This document shows, piece by piece, positions 7,733-16,285 of a DNA stretch of 35,214 nt. The DNA comes from CAZVAR01 sp964625225 (GTDB taxonomy: Bacteria > Pseudomonadota > Alphaproteobacteria > JAJUGE01). Position 1 is the first letter of the stretch; every line of letters starts with the position of its first letter. The stretch spans positions 1-35,214 of the forward strand of contig CAZVAR010000020.1 in the NCBI GenBank assembly GCA_964625225.1, given 5' to 3'. Under the pieces are notes generated by a model. The model made no database searches. It was given only the letters and a program-made list of their open reading frames with translations, and was not told the DNA's origin. Position numbers and translations under genes: made by a program.

Positions 7733-9445
7733 TCAGACTTCCAGGATGCGCCTGCGTAGACGGACCAGCACCCAGTCGGGCAACCAGCAACGGACCAAGT
7801 CCCTCACAACCCGATCCCGCGGGCGGCCGCTCAGGACCAGGTTGATCCACCGGCGAAAGCGGAGGTCTAGCGGGAGGATGCCGAGCTGGGAGCGCATCAG
7901 ACCGCTGACGTCGATCGGGTGGTCGTGCACGCTGGGCAGCAGGATGTCGGGCTCGAGGTAGGACGGCCGGTCCGGCGGCGCGATGCAGCGCGGAAAGCCG
8001 TCACCGGACAGGGCATGCCGGTACACCTCCTCCAATGCGGCTTGCCAGCCGCTCCCGGTATGCGCCTTCAGGATTCCCGCACGCGTGGCCGCGCCCAGGC
8101 CGGTCCGCAGCGCCGGATCGCTCGCCAGTCGCGACAGCGTGGAGGTGTAGTCGTCGAGCCCACGCGTCCAGATCATGGTCCCGGCGAGCCCGGGCATGTC
8201 CGCACCGAGAATCGCCGACGCTTCCGAGTAGGGAAAACGGGTCACGAGCGGCGTTTCGTAGCATCCGGCTTCGAGGAGCGAGGTGGTCGACACGAAGGGG
8301 AACGAATCGACGTAGATGTCCGCTGCCTGATAGAAGAGGTCGGTATCGGCACGCTCCTGGTGCACGATGATCCTGCCATGCGCGGCCTGAACGGCGTCCG
8401 ACCAATCCGGCCGATCGCCGGCGCCGACCACGACCAGGATCGCCTCCGGGTTCTGCCGCAGAAACGGCAGGTGCGCTTCTGCGTAGCTGACACCGCCGAC
8501 CGTCCTGTATTTCACGCCTCTTGCGACCGAAAGGAGGACGGTTGCGTTCTCCGGGAGACGAAGCCGATTCTTCGCGTCGGCCCGGGAGAGTGTTCGCTCC
8601 GGGGGGTCGAGGATGATCGGGAGCACCGCGTTGCGACCCGGTTCGATGCCGCGACGCGTCCGGGCGAGATGCAGGCCCGACTCCCGCAGACTGGCGACGA
8701 CATCGCTGATTCCGACGCCGAGCCAGAAGAGGTGGTCGGAGTGGTTCAGATAGATCACTTTCGGCCGCCGGCCGGGGTCGGCGAGAGCGAGCAGCGGGAC
8801 CACATCGCGGTTGCCGATGTGCAGCACGACCACGTCCGCAGCCGCAGCCAGGCTGCGCAGCCTCCGGGCCCAGGTCAGCACCCCGCCGACGGCCTCGTTG
8901 ACCCGGTGGATGCGGCCTCCGCTGGCATGCACGGCCTCCACCAGCTCACGCGGAACGGCGTGACGCTGGCGCGTCAGCGCCACCGAATGGATCCGCCCGC
9001 TGTCCTGGCGGATCCAGCGCCAGATCATTCGCGACAAGCCGCCGATCGGCTTCACCAGCGTCGCGACATGGAGCACGCGGAGGGGCTCGGTCTCGCCCGC
9101 ATGCGCCGGCGTCGGCGGACCGCCCGGTATCGCCTCCTCGCCGATGCGCACCACCAGGCGCTCGAGCTCGGAGCTGGCGAACAGCCCGCAATGATTGCTG
9201 ACGGCAAAGAGCGCGGCCATCTCGACATAGGCCGCGGCCGCGGCCGGCCTGCCGGCTTCGTGGCAACGCCGCGCCAGCGCAACCAGCTCGCGGAAGCCGC
9301 CGAAGCTGCGCTCGATGCTCCGAATGCCGTTCTGGCGCCACGAGGTCAGGATATGGTCCACCTGCTCCTCCACGTTGGGCCCCCTGTCCATAACGGCGAC
9401 CGAGTGCCTTTCGATGCGCGGCATCGTCCTCGGAACCTCCATCAT
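7733..9445 (-). CDS. Glycosyltransferase with helical N-terminal extension
   Basis: Cytoplasmic GT-B type glycosyltransferase, about 570 residues, longer than the 380-400 of its neighbours. The start is set at the ATG pair 9445/9442, where ATG overlaps the TGA of the upstream GT2 gene and GGAGG lies just before. An ATG at 9424 is also possible. The first 90 residues are Ala/Leu-rich helices (WRQNGIRSIERSF, LVALARRCHEAGRPAAAAAYVEMAALFA), resembling a TPR-like module. The catalytic part begins near LRVLHVATLVKPIGGLSRM and has the second Rossmann half ending in DIYVDSFPFVSTTSLLEAGCYETPLV, where a loop precedes the conserved Glu in place of the usual E-x7-E pair. A C-terminal tail of about 70 residues follows. 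The frame remains open upstream of 9445 but over another gene. Sugar and linkage cannot be told. Confidence 0.82.
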   Translation of the reverse strand: MMEVPRTMPRIERHSVAVMDRGPNVEEQVDHILTSWRQNGIRSIERSFGGFRELVALARRCHEAGRPAAAAAYVEMAALFAVSNHCGLFASSELERLVVRIGEEAIPGGPPTPAHAGETEPLRVLHVATLVKPIGGLSRMIWRWIRQDSGRIHSVALTRQRHAVPRELVEAVHASGGRIHRVNEAVGGVLTWARRLRSLAAAADVVVLHIGNRDVVPLLALADPGRRPKVIYLNHSDHLFWLGVGISDVVASLRESGLHLARTRRGIEPGRNAVLPIILDPPERTLSRADAKNRLRLPENATVLLSVARGVKYRTVGGVSYAEAHLPFLRQNPEAILVVVGAGDRPDWSDAVQAAHGRIIVHQERADTDLFYQAADIYVDSFPFVSTTSLLEAGCYETPLVTRFPYSEASAILGADMPGLAGTMIWTRGLDDYTSTLSRLASDPALRTGLGAATRAGILKAHTGSGWQAALEEVYRHALSGDGFPRCIAPPDRPSYLEPDILLPSVHDHPIDVSGLMRSQLGILPLDLRFRRWINLVLSGRPRDRVVRDLVRCWLPDWVLVRLRRRILEV

Positions 9446-10440
9446 CCTCCGGCGCCGAATAACCCGCTCTCCCGCAAGTTCTGCAGCCTGACCTTCCGTA
9501 CCTTGTGCAGCCCGGCGCGCGCCGCCCGCGGTACGATGCTCGGCACCAGCGTTGCGATCTCCCACTTCCGACGCAGATGCTGCGGCAATGGCGGGTCGAG
9601 CGTCGCGAGCCGCTTCAGGACCTTGCGTCTGCCGCCGTAAGCCCATTCGTGCCGCAACAGGATCTCGGCCGCGCGAACGAAGCGGTCGAACGTTTCGGCG
9701 CGTGCCGCCGGAGAGAGGCGGTCGCCATAGCGGCCCAGCGCCCGGCCGAGCACCTCGGTCAGACCCGCGTAAGTATGGACCGACCGGGTCAGCCGGAACG
9801 GCGACGTGGTCCGGTACCAGGCGAGCGGTGCGCCGCAGCAGGCGAAACGGCCGCCGCGCGCCGCGATCTCGCACCAGAGCGCGTAATCCTCGGCATAGTA
9901 GGCTCCGTCCGGCTGCATGCCGCTGTCGAGATAAGCCCGACGGCGGACCGCGACCGTCGAGGTCGGGACGAAGCTTCCGCGCGTCAGCAGACGCGTCAGC
10001 GGATCGCTCACTTCGATGAAGGCGTCGGGCGGGGCCTCGACACCGTACCGGCCGAGATAATCGTCCGTCGCGCCTTCGACGAGCCAGTTCCCGAAGCAGA
10101 TGTCGATCTCCGGACGGGCGAGCATGAAGCCGACCTGCCGCTCCAGCCGATCAGCCATGGCCCGGTCATCGGCGTCCAGGAGCAGGATGAGGTCGCTCCG
10201 GGCGGCCCGCACGCCTGCGTTGCGAGCGGAGGCCGGGCCTCCGTTGTCCTGCAGCAACTGGCGAACGGGCGCACCGTAAGCCTCCACGATCCCGCCCGTC
10301 GCATCGGTCGAGCCGTCATTGACGACGATGATCTCGAAGGGCCAGCGGCACTCCTGCTCGAGGATCGAGTCCAATGCCTCGGCGATGTAGGCCGCCGCGT
10401 TGAAGGCCGGAACGACGAGGGAGAAGACCGGATCACTCAT
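9442..10440 (-). CDS. Family 2 glycosyltransferase
   Basis: GT-A fold transferase of 332 residues for polysaccharide assembly at the cytoplasmic face of the membrane. It begins FSLVVPAFNAAAYIAEALDSIL, has NDGSTD at 41-46 for the nucleotide, QDNGGPASARNAG around 65-75, and the metal-binding LDADD at 88-92. The acceptor half contains the typical EDYALWCEIAARG motif with the likely catalytic base. The ATG at 10440 is chosen because the conserved GT2 N-terminus starts directly after it and a G-rich GGGGGTGA precedes it. The frame is open to 10599, but that extension has no recognisable content. Its stop overlaps the start of the next glycosyltransferase, so the two form an operon that diverges from the wecA-like gene. 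Confidence 0.92.
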   Translation of the reverse strand: MSDPVFSLVVPAFNAAAYIAEALDSILEQECRWPFEIIVVNDGSTDATGGIVEAYGAPVRQLLQDNGGPASARNAGVRAARSDLILLLDADDRAMADRLERQVGFMLARPEIDICFGNWLVEGATDDYLGRYGVEAPPDAFIEVSDPLTRLLTRGSFVPTSTVAVRRRAYLDSGMQPDGAYYAEDYALWCEIAARGGRFACCGAPLAWYRTTSPFRLTRSVHTYAGLTEVLGRALGRYGDRLSPAARAETFDRFVRAAEILLRHEWAYGGRRKVLKRLATLDPPLPQHLRRKWEIATLVPSIVPRAARAGLHKVRKVRLQNLRESGLFGAGG

Positions 10441-10935
10441 CAGACCAACGTCACCCCCGCTTCGCGGCGCAGCGCCGTCCGGCGCGCCGAAGGGTCGATA
10501 GGATGCGGTGCCGTGCCCGCCGCGCGTGTTCGGGATCGCAGCTTCGGATATCGCCGATGCCGGAGCGGCCGCGCGGCCGCCGCCATGACGCGGATTCACC
10601 GTATGCCTGCCAACTCCGACATGCGTTAACTTACACTCCCGGCGCAGACCGAAGAATTCGCCCGTTATTACCTACCCGCAAGATGCCTTGTGACACCGAG
10701 GACGATACACGACGTCATACAAAGCATTATGGCGTTACCAAAAAAGACGTGTCCGCACCGTTGTATCGACCGGACGACCTAGCGGGCTATTCCACCGAAC
10801 GTCCGAATTGAGGAGACGTACGCGCGGCGCCTAGCGTGCCGGTGTTCGTCGCGGCTCCGGCACCGGGGATTCCTCGGGGCGGCCGGTCGCTCGGGCACCC
10901 GCAAGACCATTGCGGACACCGGGAGGCGCTAGGAG
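10441..10935. other. Divergent intergenic region
   Basis: This 495-base region holds the promoters of two divergent polysaccharide operons. The centre (about 10620-10800) is clearly poorer in GC than the genes: bases 10681-10740 contain 29 G/C of 60. It includes a 16-base perfect palindrome, GCGGCCGC twice in direct succession (10565-10580), and near the + gene a 7-base inverted repeat GTGCCGG/CCGGCAC (10836-10842 and 10857-10863). No -35/-10 pair is good enough to call, and I see no small gene. Confidence 0.6.
10836..10863 (+). repeat. Inverted repeat in the leader of the wecA-like gene
   Basis: GTGCCGG and CCGGCAC pair perfectly across a 14-base loop about 70 bases before the ATG. It would form a hairpin in the leader RNA if transcription starts upstream. 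Function is unknown. Confidence 0.4.
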
Positions 10936-12054
10936 ATGGGGACGCCACCGCTTGCTACGTATCTGCTGAATGCCTTCCTCCTGGCCGTCGTGATCATCCA
11001 ACTGCTGCACGGCAGCGCCGGAAAGATCGGCCTCATCGATGTACCGAAGGGACGGAAGCTCCATGACGGCGCCGTTCCTCTTACCGGCGGCATCGCCATG
11101 TTTGCCGCCTTTCTCGTGCCGGCCGTGAACCTCCAGTTCGCGCTCGGGATTCATTGGCAATTGCTGGTCGGCCTCTCGCTCCTGGTCGGCCTCGGCGTCC
11201 TCGACGACATCTTCAACGTCAATCCGTGGCTGAAGCTGAGCGGGCAGACGGCGGCGGCACTCGTCATGGTGCTGCCGGAAGCAACGTTCATCGGACCGGC
11301 GCAACTGATCGGCATCACCCATCCGGAGCCGACGCTGATCGCCCTCCCCTTCACGGTCTTCTTCGTCGTCGGAATCATCAATGCCTACAACATGATCGAC
11401 GGCCTGGACGGCCTCGCCGGCGGTGCCGCCGCAACGGCACTGGTCTGGATGATCGTCGCCGGCTGGCTGGCGGGACCGGCCGCGAGTGTCGTGGAGCCGT
11501 TACTCGTGCTGTTCGCGGTCCTCGGATTTCTGATCTTCAACCTGCGCCATCGCTGGCGCCCCCGGGCCGCCGTCTTCATGGGCGACGCCGGAAGCATGAT
11601 GCTCGGCGGGGCGATCGCCTTCTTCACCGTCAATCTTGCCGCGAACGGGACAGGAGACGCCCCGCCGCCCGCCGCGCTGTTATGGTTCTTCGCCCTTCCC
11701 GCGTTCGACACGCTGCTGCTGATCGGGCGCCGTATCGCCGACGGCAGAAGCCCGCTCGTCGGCGACCGCCGTCACCTCCACCATCTCCTGCTGGAGGCAG
11801 GCGTGCCGCCCGAGCAGGCGACCGCACTCGTCGTCGCGGCCTCCGGCCTGCTCGGTGCGATCGGCTTTCTCGGCTGGCGGATCGGGACCGCACCGGATGT
11901 GCTGTTCTTCGGCCTCACGGTGCCCTTCGCCCTTCACTTCTACTTTGTCTGCCACGGCTGGAAGCGATTGCGCCTTTGGGTCTCGCGGAGGGCGGGGCCG
12001 CTTGCGAGCCTGGCCACCGACGGGTTCAACCGCATCGAGGATCGGGCGGCGTGA
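10936..12054 (+). CDS. WecA/MraY-family undecaprenyl-phosphate sugar-1-phosphate transferase
   Basis: Polytopic inner-membrane enzyme (372 residues, about ten to eleven hydrophobic helices) that starts repeat-unit synthesis by moving a sugar-1-phosphate, typically an N-acetylhexosamine phosphate, onto undecaprenyl phosphate. All family motifs are present: the Mg-binding pair in GVLDDIFN (Asp90-Asp91, same numbering as E. coli WecA), NAYNMIDGLDGLAGG (149-163), VFMGDAGSMMLGG (213-225) and the cytoplasmic RRHLHH motif (278-283). The ATG is preceded by GGAGG nine bases upstream. The HxHH form and length fit the WecA branch and not MraY. It lies alone on its strand between two spacers and is the natural priming enzyme of this locus. 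The exact sugar cannot be read from sequence. Confidence 0.93.
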   Translation: MGTPPLATYLLNAFLLAVVIIQLLHGSAGKIGLIDVPKGRKLHDGAVPLTGGIAMFAAFLVPAVNLQFALGIHWQLLVGLSLLVGLGVLDDIFNVNPWLKLSGQTAAALVMVLPEATFIGPAQLIGITHPEPTLIALPFTVFFVVGIINAYNMIDGLDGLAGGAAATALVWMIVAGWLAGPAASVVEPLLVLFAVLGFLIFNLRHRWRPRAAVFMGDAGSMMLGGAIAFFTVNLAANGTGDAPPPAALLWFFALPAFDTLLLIGRRIADGRSPLVGDRRHLHHLLLEAGVPPEQATALVVAASGLLGAIGFLGWRIGTAPDVLFFGLTVPFALHFYFVCHGWKRLRLWVSRRAGPLASLATDGFNRIEDRAA

Positions 12055-12367
12055 ATGCGTCGGCCAGCGGTCGGCACGAAGTCGATCGAGGCGTATCCGT
12101 TGTCGTTACCATGCCGCCGATCGCATCTTCTGCAAGTCAGATGCCGCCGTCATGGAAACTACACCAGCTCCATCCGGATATGTTCGGATTTATATCCGAC
12201 TTACATTCAAGATTTAGTCCTTTCGGTGGATATATTTACTTACAAATCACGATCCACCTCGAGCGAATGGCCAATCGCTTCCGAGGAAATTCCTTGGCAC
12301 CGTGGCGCATAACGGGTGGCGCAGCGCGGGGTCTCGTGCCGGTCAAGCGGAAGAGAGTGCTCAGGTC
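12055..12367. other. AT-rich intergenic island
   Basis: A 313-base spacer between the wecA-like gene and a glycosyltransferase operon, with no credible gene. Bases 12181-12240 have only 20 G/C of 60, the most AT-rich stretch I noticed in the window, so it very likely holds the promoter of the following operon. It contains the CGGATAT dyad annotated separately. A loose TTCAAG ... TATATT pair (12206 and 12231) has 19-base spacing and is too weak to call. Confidence 0.6.
12175..12198. promoter_or_regulatory. CGGATAT inverted repeat, candidate operator
   Basis: CGGATAT (12175-12181) and ATATCCG (12192-12198) form a perfect 7-base dyad with a 10-base spacer that itself contains TTCGGATT. The centre-to-centre spacing (17 bases) and the AT-rich setting fit a binding site for a dimeric regulator ahead of the glycosyltransferase operon that starts at 12368. 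Confidence 0.45.
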
Positions 12368-13552
12368 ATGCGCATCGCGGTCATGTTCAACCGGTTCGGC
12401 CCCTACCACCTGGCCCGGCTCAATGCTGCCGGGTCGCAGGGTCACGTAACCGGGATCGAGGTGGTCACGCGCGATCACACCTATGCCTGGGACGTGGCCC
12501 AGGGCGCCGACCGCTTCGAGCGCATCACGCTGTTCGGGGAGGACGAGGGCACGCACCCGCCGACGACGGAACTCGCACGACGGCTCGAACAAGCGCTGGA
12601 GCGCGCCCGGCCCGACGTGATCGCCCTGCCCGGATGGTCGCGCAAAGCGGGCCTGCTTGCCCTGGCTTGGTGCCTGCGCCACCGCATACCCACGATCCTC
12701 ATGTCCGATACGACCAAGCTCGACCGCGCGCGCGCCGGCTGGAAGGAAGGCGTGAAGGGACGGCTGGTCCGGCTCTTCTCCGCCGGGATCGTCGGAGGCT
12801 CGCGCAGCGCCGAGTACCTGGCCGAGCTGGGGTTGCCGCACGGACGGATCTTCACCGGCTACGACGTGGTCGACAATGACCACTTCGTAGCCGGCGCGGA
12901 GGCCGCGCAGCGGAATGCGGCCGAAGTCCGCGACCGGTACGGACTGCCCGAGCCCTACTTCCTTTCCGTGAGCCGCTTCGTTCCGCAAAAGAACATATCC
13001 GGGCTGCTGGAAGCGTACGCCCTCTACCACGCCGCCCAGGACGACCGGGCCTGGCCGCTGGTCCTGGTCGGCGACGGGCCGGAGCGGCCGCTCCTCGAAG
13101 CCCGGATCCGTGAGCTGGGACTCGACAAGGACGTGATCCTATCGGGCTTCCGACAATATCCGGAACTGCCCGCGTTCTACGGACTGGCCGGTGCCTTTGT
13201 CATCGCCAGCACCTGCGAGCCCTGGGGACTCGTCGTAAACGAGGCGATGGCGGCCGGACTGCCGGTTCTCGTGTCGAATCTCTGCGGGTGCGCGCCGGAC
13301 ATCGTGGAACCGGGCGTCAACGGCTTCATCTTCGATCCCGCCAACCCGCGGGAACTGGCCGGTTACCTGGAAGCGATTGCCGCAGACGGGTGCGACCGCG
13401 CCGCCATGGGCCGCCGCAGCCGCAGCATCATCGCCCGCTACTCGCCCGACGACTTTGCGCGGACCCTGTGGCGCAGCGGCGCCGTCGCCGTCGCCGCGCC
13501 TCGGCCTGCCGCCCACCTGGTCGACCGCACGCTGCTGTGGGGCTTGACCTGA
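12368..13552 (+). CDS. Family 4-type glycosyltransferase
   Basis: Cytoplasmic GT-B retaining glycosyltransferase of 394 residues. The N-terminal half begins MRIAVMFNRFGPYHLARLNAA, the linker SVSRFVPQKNI (201-210) opens the nucleotide-binding half, LVLVGDGPER follows at 231-240, and the E-x7-E pair is Glu284/Glu292 in STCEPWGLVVNEAMAAG. Start is the ATG at 12368 with CAGG just upstream. The frame extends to 12302, but that part overlaps the AT-rich promoter island. The C-terminus ends two bases into the next glycosyltransferase (TGATG), so translation is probably coupled. First gene of a + strand operon running to about 18274. Confidence 0.92.
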   Translation: MRIAVMFNRFGPYHLARLNAAGSQGHVTGIEVVTRDHTYAWDVAQGADRFERITLFGEDEGTHPPTTELARRLEQALERARPDVIALPGWSRKAGLLALAWCLRHRIPTILMSDTTKLDRARAGWKEGVKGRLVRLFSAGIVGGSRSAEYLAELGLPHGRIFTGYDVVDNDHFVAGAEAAQRNAAEVRDRYGLPEPYFLSVSRFVPQKNISGLLEAYALYHAAQDDRAWPLVLVGDGPERPLLEARIRELGLDKDVILSGFRQYPELPAFYGLAGAFVIASTCEPWGLVVNEAMAAGLPVLVSNLCGCAPDIVEPGVNGFIFDPANPRELAGYLEAIAADGCDRAAMGRRSRSIIARYSPDDFARTLWRSGAVAVAAPRPAAHLVDRTLLWGLT

Positions 13553-14730
13553 TGCGCGTCGCCTTCGTCACCGTCTCCCTGTCCCGCCGAGCCGGCGGCA
13601 TGTTCATCAGCCTTCGCCGGCTGGCCCAAACCCTGCAATCCGATCAGGCCCTCGACGTTCGCGTCCTCGGGATTCGGGACGAGTACACGAGCGCCGACCT
13701 GGCCCAGTGGTCGCCGCTGCGTCCCATGGCCTTCCGCCCGGTCGGCCCGACCGTCTTCAGCTACTCGCCGGAGATGGCGCGCACGCTGTCCGAGCTCAGT
13801 CCGGATCTGGCGCACACGCAAGGCATCTGGATGGCCCGGTCACTGATCACGCTTGGCTGGGCCCGCCGCACGCGAAGGCCGTACCTGGTGACGCCGCGGG
13901 GGATGCTCGACCCCTGGGCCCTCAGGCTGTCGCGCTGGAGGAAGCGCCTGGCCGAGGCGCTGTTCGAGAAGGCGCATCTGCACCGGGCCACCTGCATTCA
14001 CGCTCTCAACGAGGAAGAGGTGCACGCGATCCGGGCCTACGGCCTGCGCAACCCGGTCTGCGTCGTGCCCAACGGCATAGACATGCCGCCGGAGATCGAC
14101 GGCGACGCGCCGCCCTGGGCCGGCAGCGTTCCCGACGATGCCAAGATCCTGCTCTATATCGGCCGGCTGCATCCCAAGAAGGGCCTGCCCCATCTGCTGC
14201 GGGGCTGGGCGACCGTGCGCTCGCACGCCCCGGCGCTCAGCCGGCCCTGGCACTTGTGTATCGGCGGCTGGGACCAGGGCAACCACATGGGACAGCTCCG
14301 GGAGCTGCGCGCCGCCCTCGGATTGGAAGGCAGCGTCCACCTGATCGGGCCGCAGTTCGGTGCCGCCAAGGATGCCGCGCTGCGCGCCGCGTCGGCCTTC
14401 GTCCTGCCGTCGCACAGCGAAGGGCTGCCCATGGCCGTGCTCGAGGCCTGGGCCTACAGGCTTCCGGTCCTGATGACGCCGGCGTGCAATCTCCAGCCGG
14501 GGTTCGACGCCGGCGCCGCCTTGCGCATCGATCCGCAACCCGCCTCGATCGCCAACGGATTGCTGTCCCTCTTCGAGATGACGCAGGGCGAGGCCGCGGC
14601 GATGGGGTCGGCCGGCCGCACTCTCGTGGAGGCCCGCTACACCTGGGAGGGGATCGGCAGCCAAATGCGCGCGGTCTACGACTGGGTCCTGGGCGGCGGT
14701 TCGCCCCCGGCCACGGTGCAGTTCGCGTAG
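13552..14730 (+). CDS. Family 4-type glycosyltransferase
   Basis: GT-B glycosyltransferase of 392 residues. Visible landmarks: N-terminal MRVAFVTVSLSRRAGGM with the glycine-rich acceptor loop, HTQGIWM (88-94), VTPRGMLDPWAL (113-124, a motif common in exopolysaccharide transferases), VVPNGID (171-177), IGRLHPKKG (203-211) and the E-x7-E pair Glu290/Glu298 in SHSEGLPMAVLEAW. It starts by a one-base overlap with the preceding stop. Second gene of the operon. Donor sugar unknown. Confidence 0.92.
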   Translation: MRVAFVTVSLSRRAGGMFISLRRLAQTLQSDQALDVRVLGIRDEYTSADLAQWSPLRPMAFRPVGPTVFSYSPEMARTLSELSPDLAHTQGIWMARSLITLGWARRTRRPYLVTPRGMLDPWALRLSRWRKRLAEALFEKAHLHRATCIHALNEEEVHAIRAYGLRNPVCVVPNGIDMPPEIDGDAPPWAGSVPDDAKILLYIGRLHPKKGLPHLLRGWATVRSHAPALSRPWHLCIGGWDQGNHMGQLRELRAALGLEGSVHLIGPQFGAAKDAALRAASAFVLPSHSEGLPMAVLEAWAYRLPVLMTPACNLQPGFDAGAALRIDPQPASIANGLLSLFEMTQGEAAAMGSAGRTLVEARYTWEGIGSQMRAVYDWVLGGGSPPATVQFA

Positions 14731-14741
14731 GGCGGCCGGCA

Positions 14742-15353
14742 ATGGACGGTCCTCTCGACCCCGCTGTTCCGCTCGGCCCCCGCGGTACGGTCGACATCAG
14801 CCGGAGCCGGAGCCCGCACAGCCTGGGCAACCGCCTGGGCCGCTGCGCCTGGGCGGTGGTCTACCGCCTGCTGTTCCGCCCGTCGCCGCGGCCGTTCCAT
14901 GCGTGGCGGCGCTTCCTGCTGCGGCGGTTCGGGGCGCGTCTGGGACGCAATGCCCGGGTGTTCTCGTCGGCCCGGATCTGGGCACCGTGGAACCTCGTCA
15001 TGGAGGACCACAGCACGATCGGCCCCGACGTCGATTGCTACTGCGTCGCGCCGATCCGCATCGGCTCGCAGTCGGTCGTGTCGCAATACTGCTTCCTGTG
15101 CACGGCGACCCACGATTTCGAGCACCCCAAGCGGCCGTTGCAGGCCGTTCCGATCACCATTGGCGGACAGGTCTGGATCGCCGCCGACGTGTTCGTCGGC
15201 CCCGGCGTGACGATCGGCGAGGGCGCCGTCGTAGGCGCGCGTTCGAGTGTTTTCACCGACCTGCCGCCCTGGCGCATCTGCATCGGAAACCCGGCCCGGC
15301 CGGTCAGGGAGCGCAGGATCCTTCCCTCCGAGGTCCTCGACGCTGCCGACTGA
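14742..15353 (+). CDS. WcaF-like hexapeptide acetyltransferase
   Basis: Left-handed beta-helix acyltransferase of 203 residues, resembling the colanic acid acetyltransferase WcaF, which O-acetylates a sugar of a polysaccharide repeat unit with acetyl-CoA in the cytoplasm. The hexapeptide repeats are clear from about 76 (ARIWAPWNLVMEDHSTIGPDVDCYCVAPIRIG) to 170 (IGEGAVVGARSSV). The catalytic His is likely His124 in CTATHDFEHP, followed by the GGQVWIAADVFVGPG segment. The first 30 residues are a Pro/Arg-rich extension. The ATG lies 11 bases after the previous stop. It points to O-acetyl decoration of the polymer made by this locus. Confidence 0.9.
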   Translation: MDGPLDPAVPLGPRGTVDISRSRSPHSLGNRLGRCAWAVVYRLLFRPSPRPFHAWRRFLLRRFGARLGRNARVFSSARIWAPWNLVMEDHSTIGPDVDCYCVAPIRIGSQSVVSQYCFLCTATHDFEHPKRPLQAVPITIGGQVWIAADVFVGPGVTIGEGAVVGARSSVFTDLPPWRICIGNPARPVRERRILPSEVLDAAD

Positions 15354-15375
15354 GCCCTTCGCGTGGAGCAGGATC

Positions 15376-16266
15376 ATGCGCGGCGCCCCCGTCTCGATCT
15401 TCATCCAGACTCTGAACGAGGAGGCCAACCTGGCCCGATGCCTCGAATCGTTCCAGTGGGCCGACGACATCGTCATCCTCGACTCGTTCAGCACCGACCA
15501 GACCGAACGGATCGCCCGCGCCTACAACGCCCGCTGGATACAGCGCGAGTACAAGGGCCGGGCGGAACACCAGAACTGGGCAATGGAAAACATCCCCTTC
15601 AAGCATCCGTGGGTCTATTACTCCGATGCGGACGAGATTGTCCCCCCTGCCCTGGCCCAGGAGATTCTGGCCGTCACCACGGCCCCGGATCGACATGAGG
15701 TTGCCTACCGGGTCAGCCGCCGCGACTACTTCATGGGGCGCTGGGTGCGCTACAGCAGCCAATATCCGGTCTGGTTCGTGCGCCTGTTCCGCCCCGAAAA
15801 GATCCGGTGGAAGCGCAAGGCCAACCCGGTTCCGGACATCGACGGCCCGGTCGGAACCCTGAAGAACGACTATATCCATTACCCGTTCTCGAAGGGCATT
15901 GCCGACTGGCTGACGCGGCACAATCGCTACTCGACCTACGAGGCCGAGGAGACGCTGCTGTCGCTGGCGGCCCGGGACCTGGACCTGAAGGGCCTCCTGT
16001 CGGCCGACGCAACCGTGCGCCGGCGGGCCCTGAAGACGCTGTCGTTCCGGCTGCCGGCACGCCCGGTACTGAAGTTCCTGTACATGTATCTGGCGCGTCG
16101 CGGCGTCCTGGACGGCAGCGCCGGCTTCCACTACTGCATGCTGCAGGCGTTCTACGAGTACGAGATCACACTGAAAGTCCGCGAACTGCGCCGCGGCCGG
16201 GGGTTCATCGCGGGCGCGGCGGAGGCCGGCCCGCTGGTCCGGTTGCCGGCCTCCACGACGCCCTGA
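15376..16266 (+). CDS. Family 2 glycosyltransferase, WaaE-like
   Basis: GT-A transferase of 296 residues related to the WaaE/KdtX group. Landmarks: VSIFIQTLNEEANLARCLESFQWADDIVILDSFSTD at the N-terminus, the charged motif REYKGRAEHQNWAME (57-71), and the metal-binding SDADE (83-87). The following YRVSRRDYFMGRWVRYSSQYP and IHYPFSKGIADWLTRHNRYS segments are typical of this group. The ATG at 15376 has AGGA five bases upstream and lies 22 bases after the acetyltransferase stop. Fourth gene of the operon. No membrane anchor at the C-terminus, only scattered hydrophobic residues. Confidence 0.9.
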   Translation: MRGAPVSIFIQTLNEEANLARCLESFQWADDIVILDSFSTDQTERIARAYNARWIQREYKGRAEHQNWAMENIPFKHPWVYYSDADEIVPPALAQEILAVTTAPDRHEVAYRVSRRDYFMGRWVRYSSQYPVWFVRLFRPEKIRWKRKANPVPDIDGPVGTLKNDYIHYPFSKGIADWLTRHNRYSTYEAEETLLSLAARDLDLKGLLSADATVRRRALKTLSFRLPARPVLKFLYMYLARRGVLDGSAGFHYCMLQAFYEYEITLKVRELRRGRGFIAGAAEAGPLVRLPASTTP

Positions 16267-16285
16267 GACGCACGGACCGGCCGCT

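Noticed and set aside
10565..10580. 16-base palindrome made of two GCGGCCGC units as a regulatory site.
   Set aside because: Short GC-only palindromes arise often in such DNA, and this one is far from both gene starts. It is mentioned only inside the intergenic description.
12206..12236. Possible sigma-70 promoter TTCAAG ... TATATT in the AT-rich island.
   Set aside because: Only three of six bases match at -35 and spacing is 19, so it is not distinguishable from chance in an AT-rich stretch.
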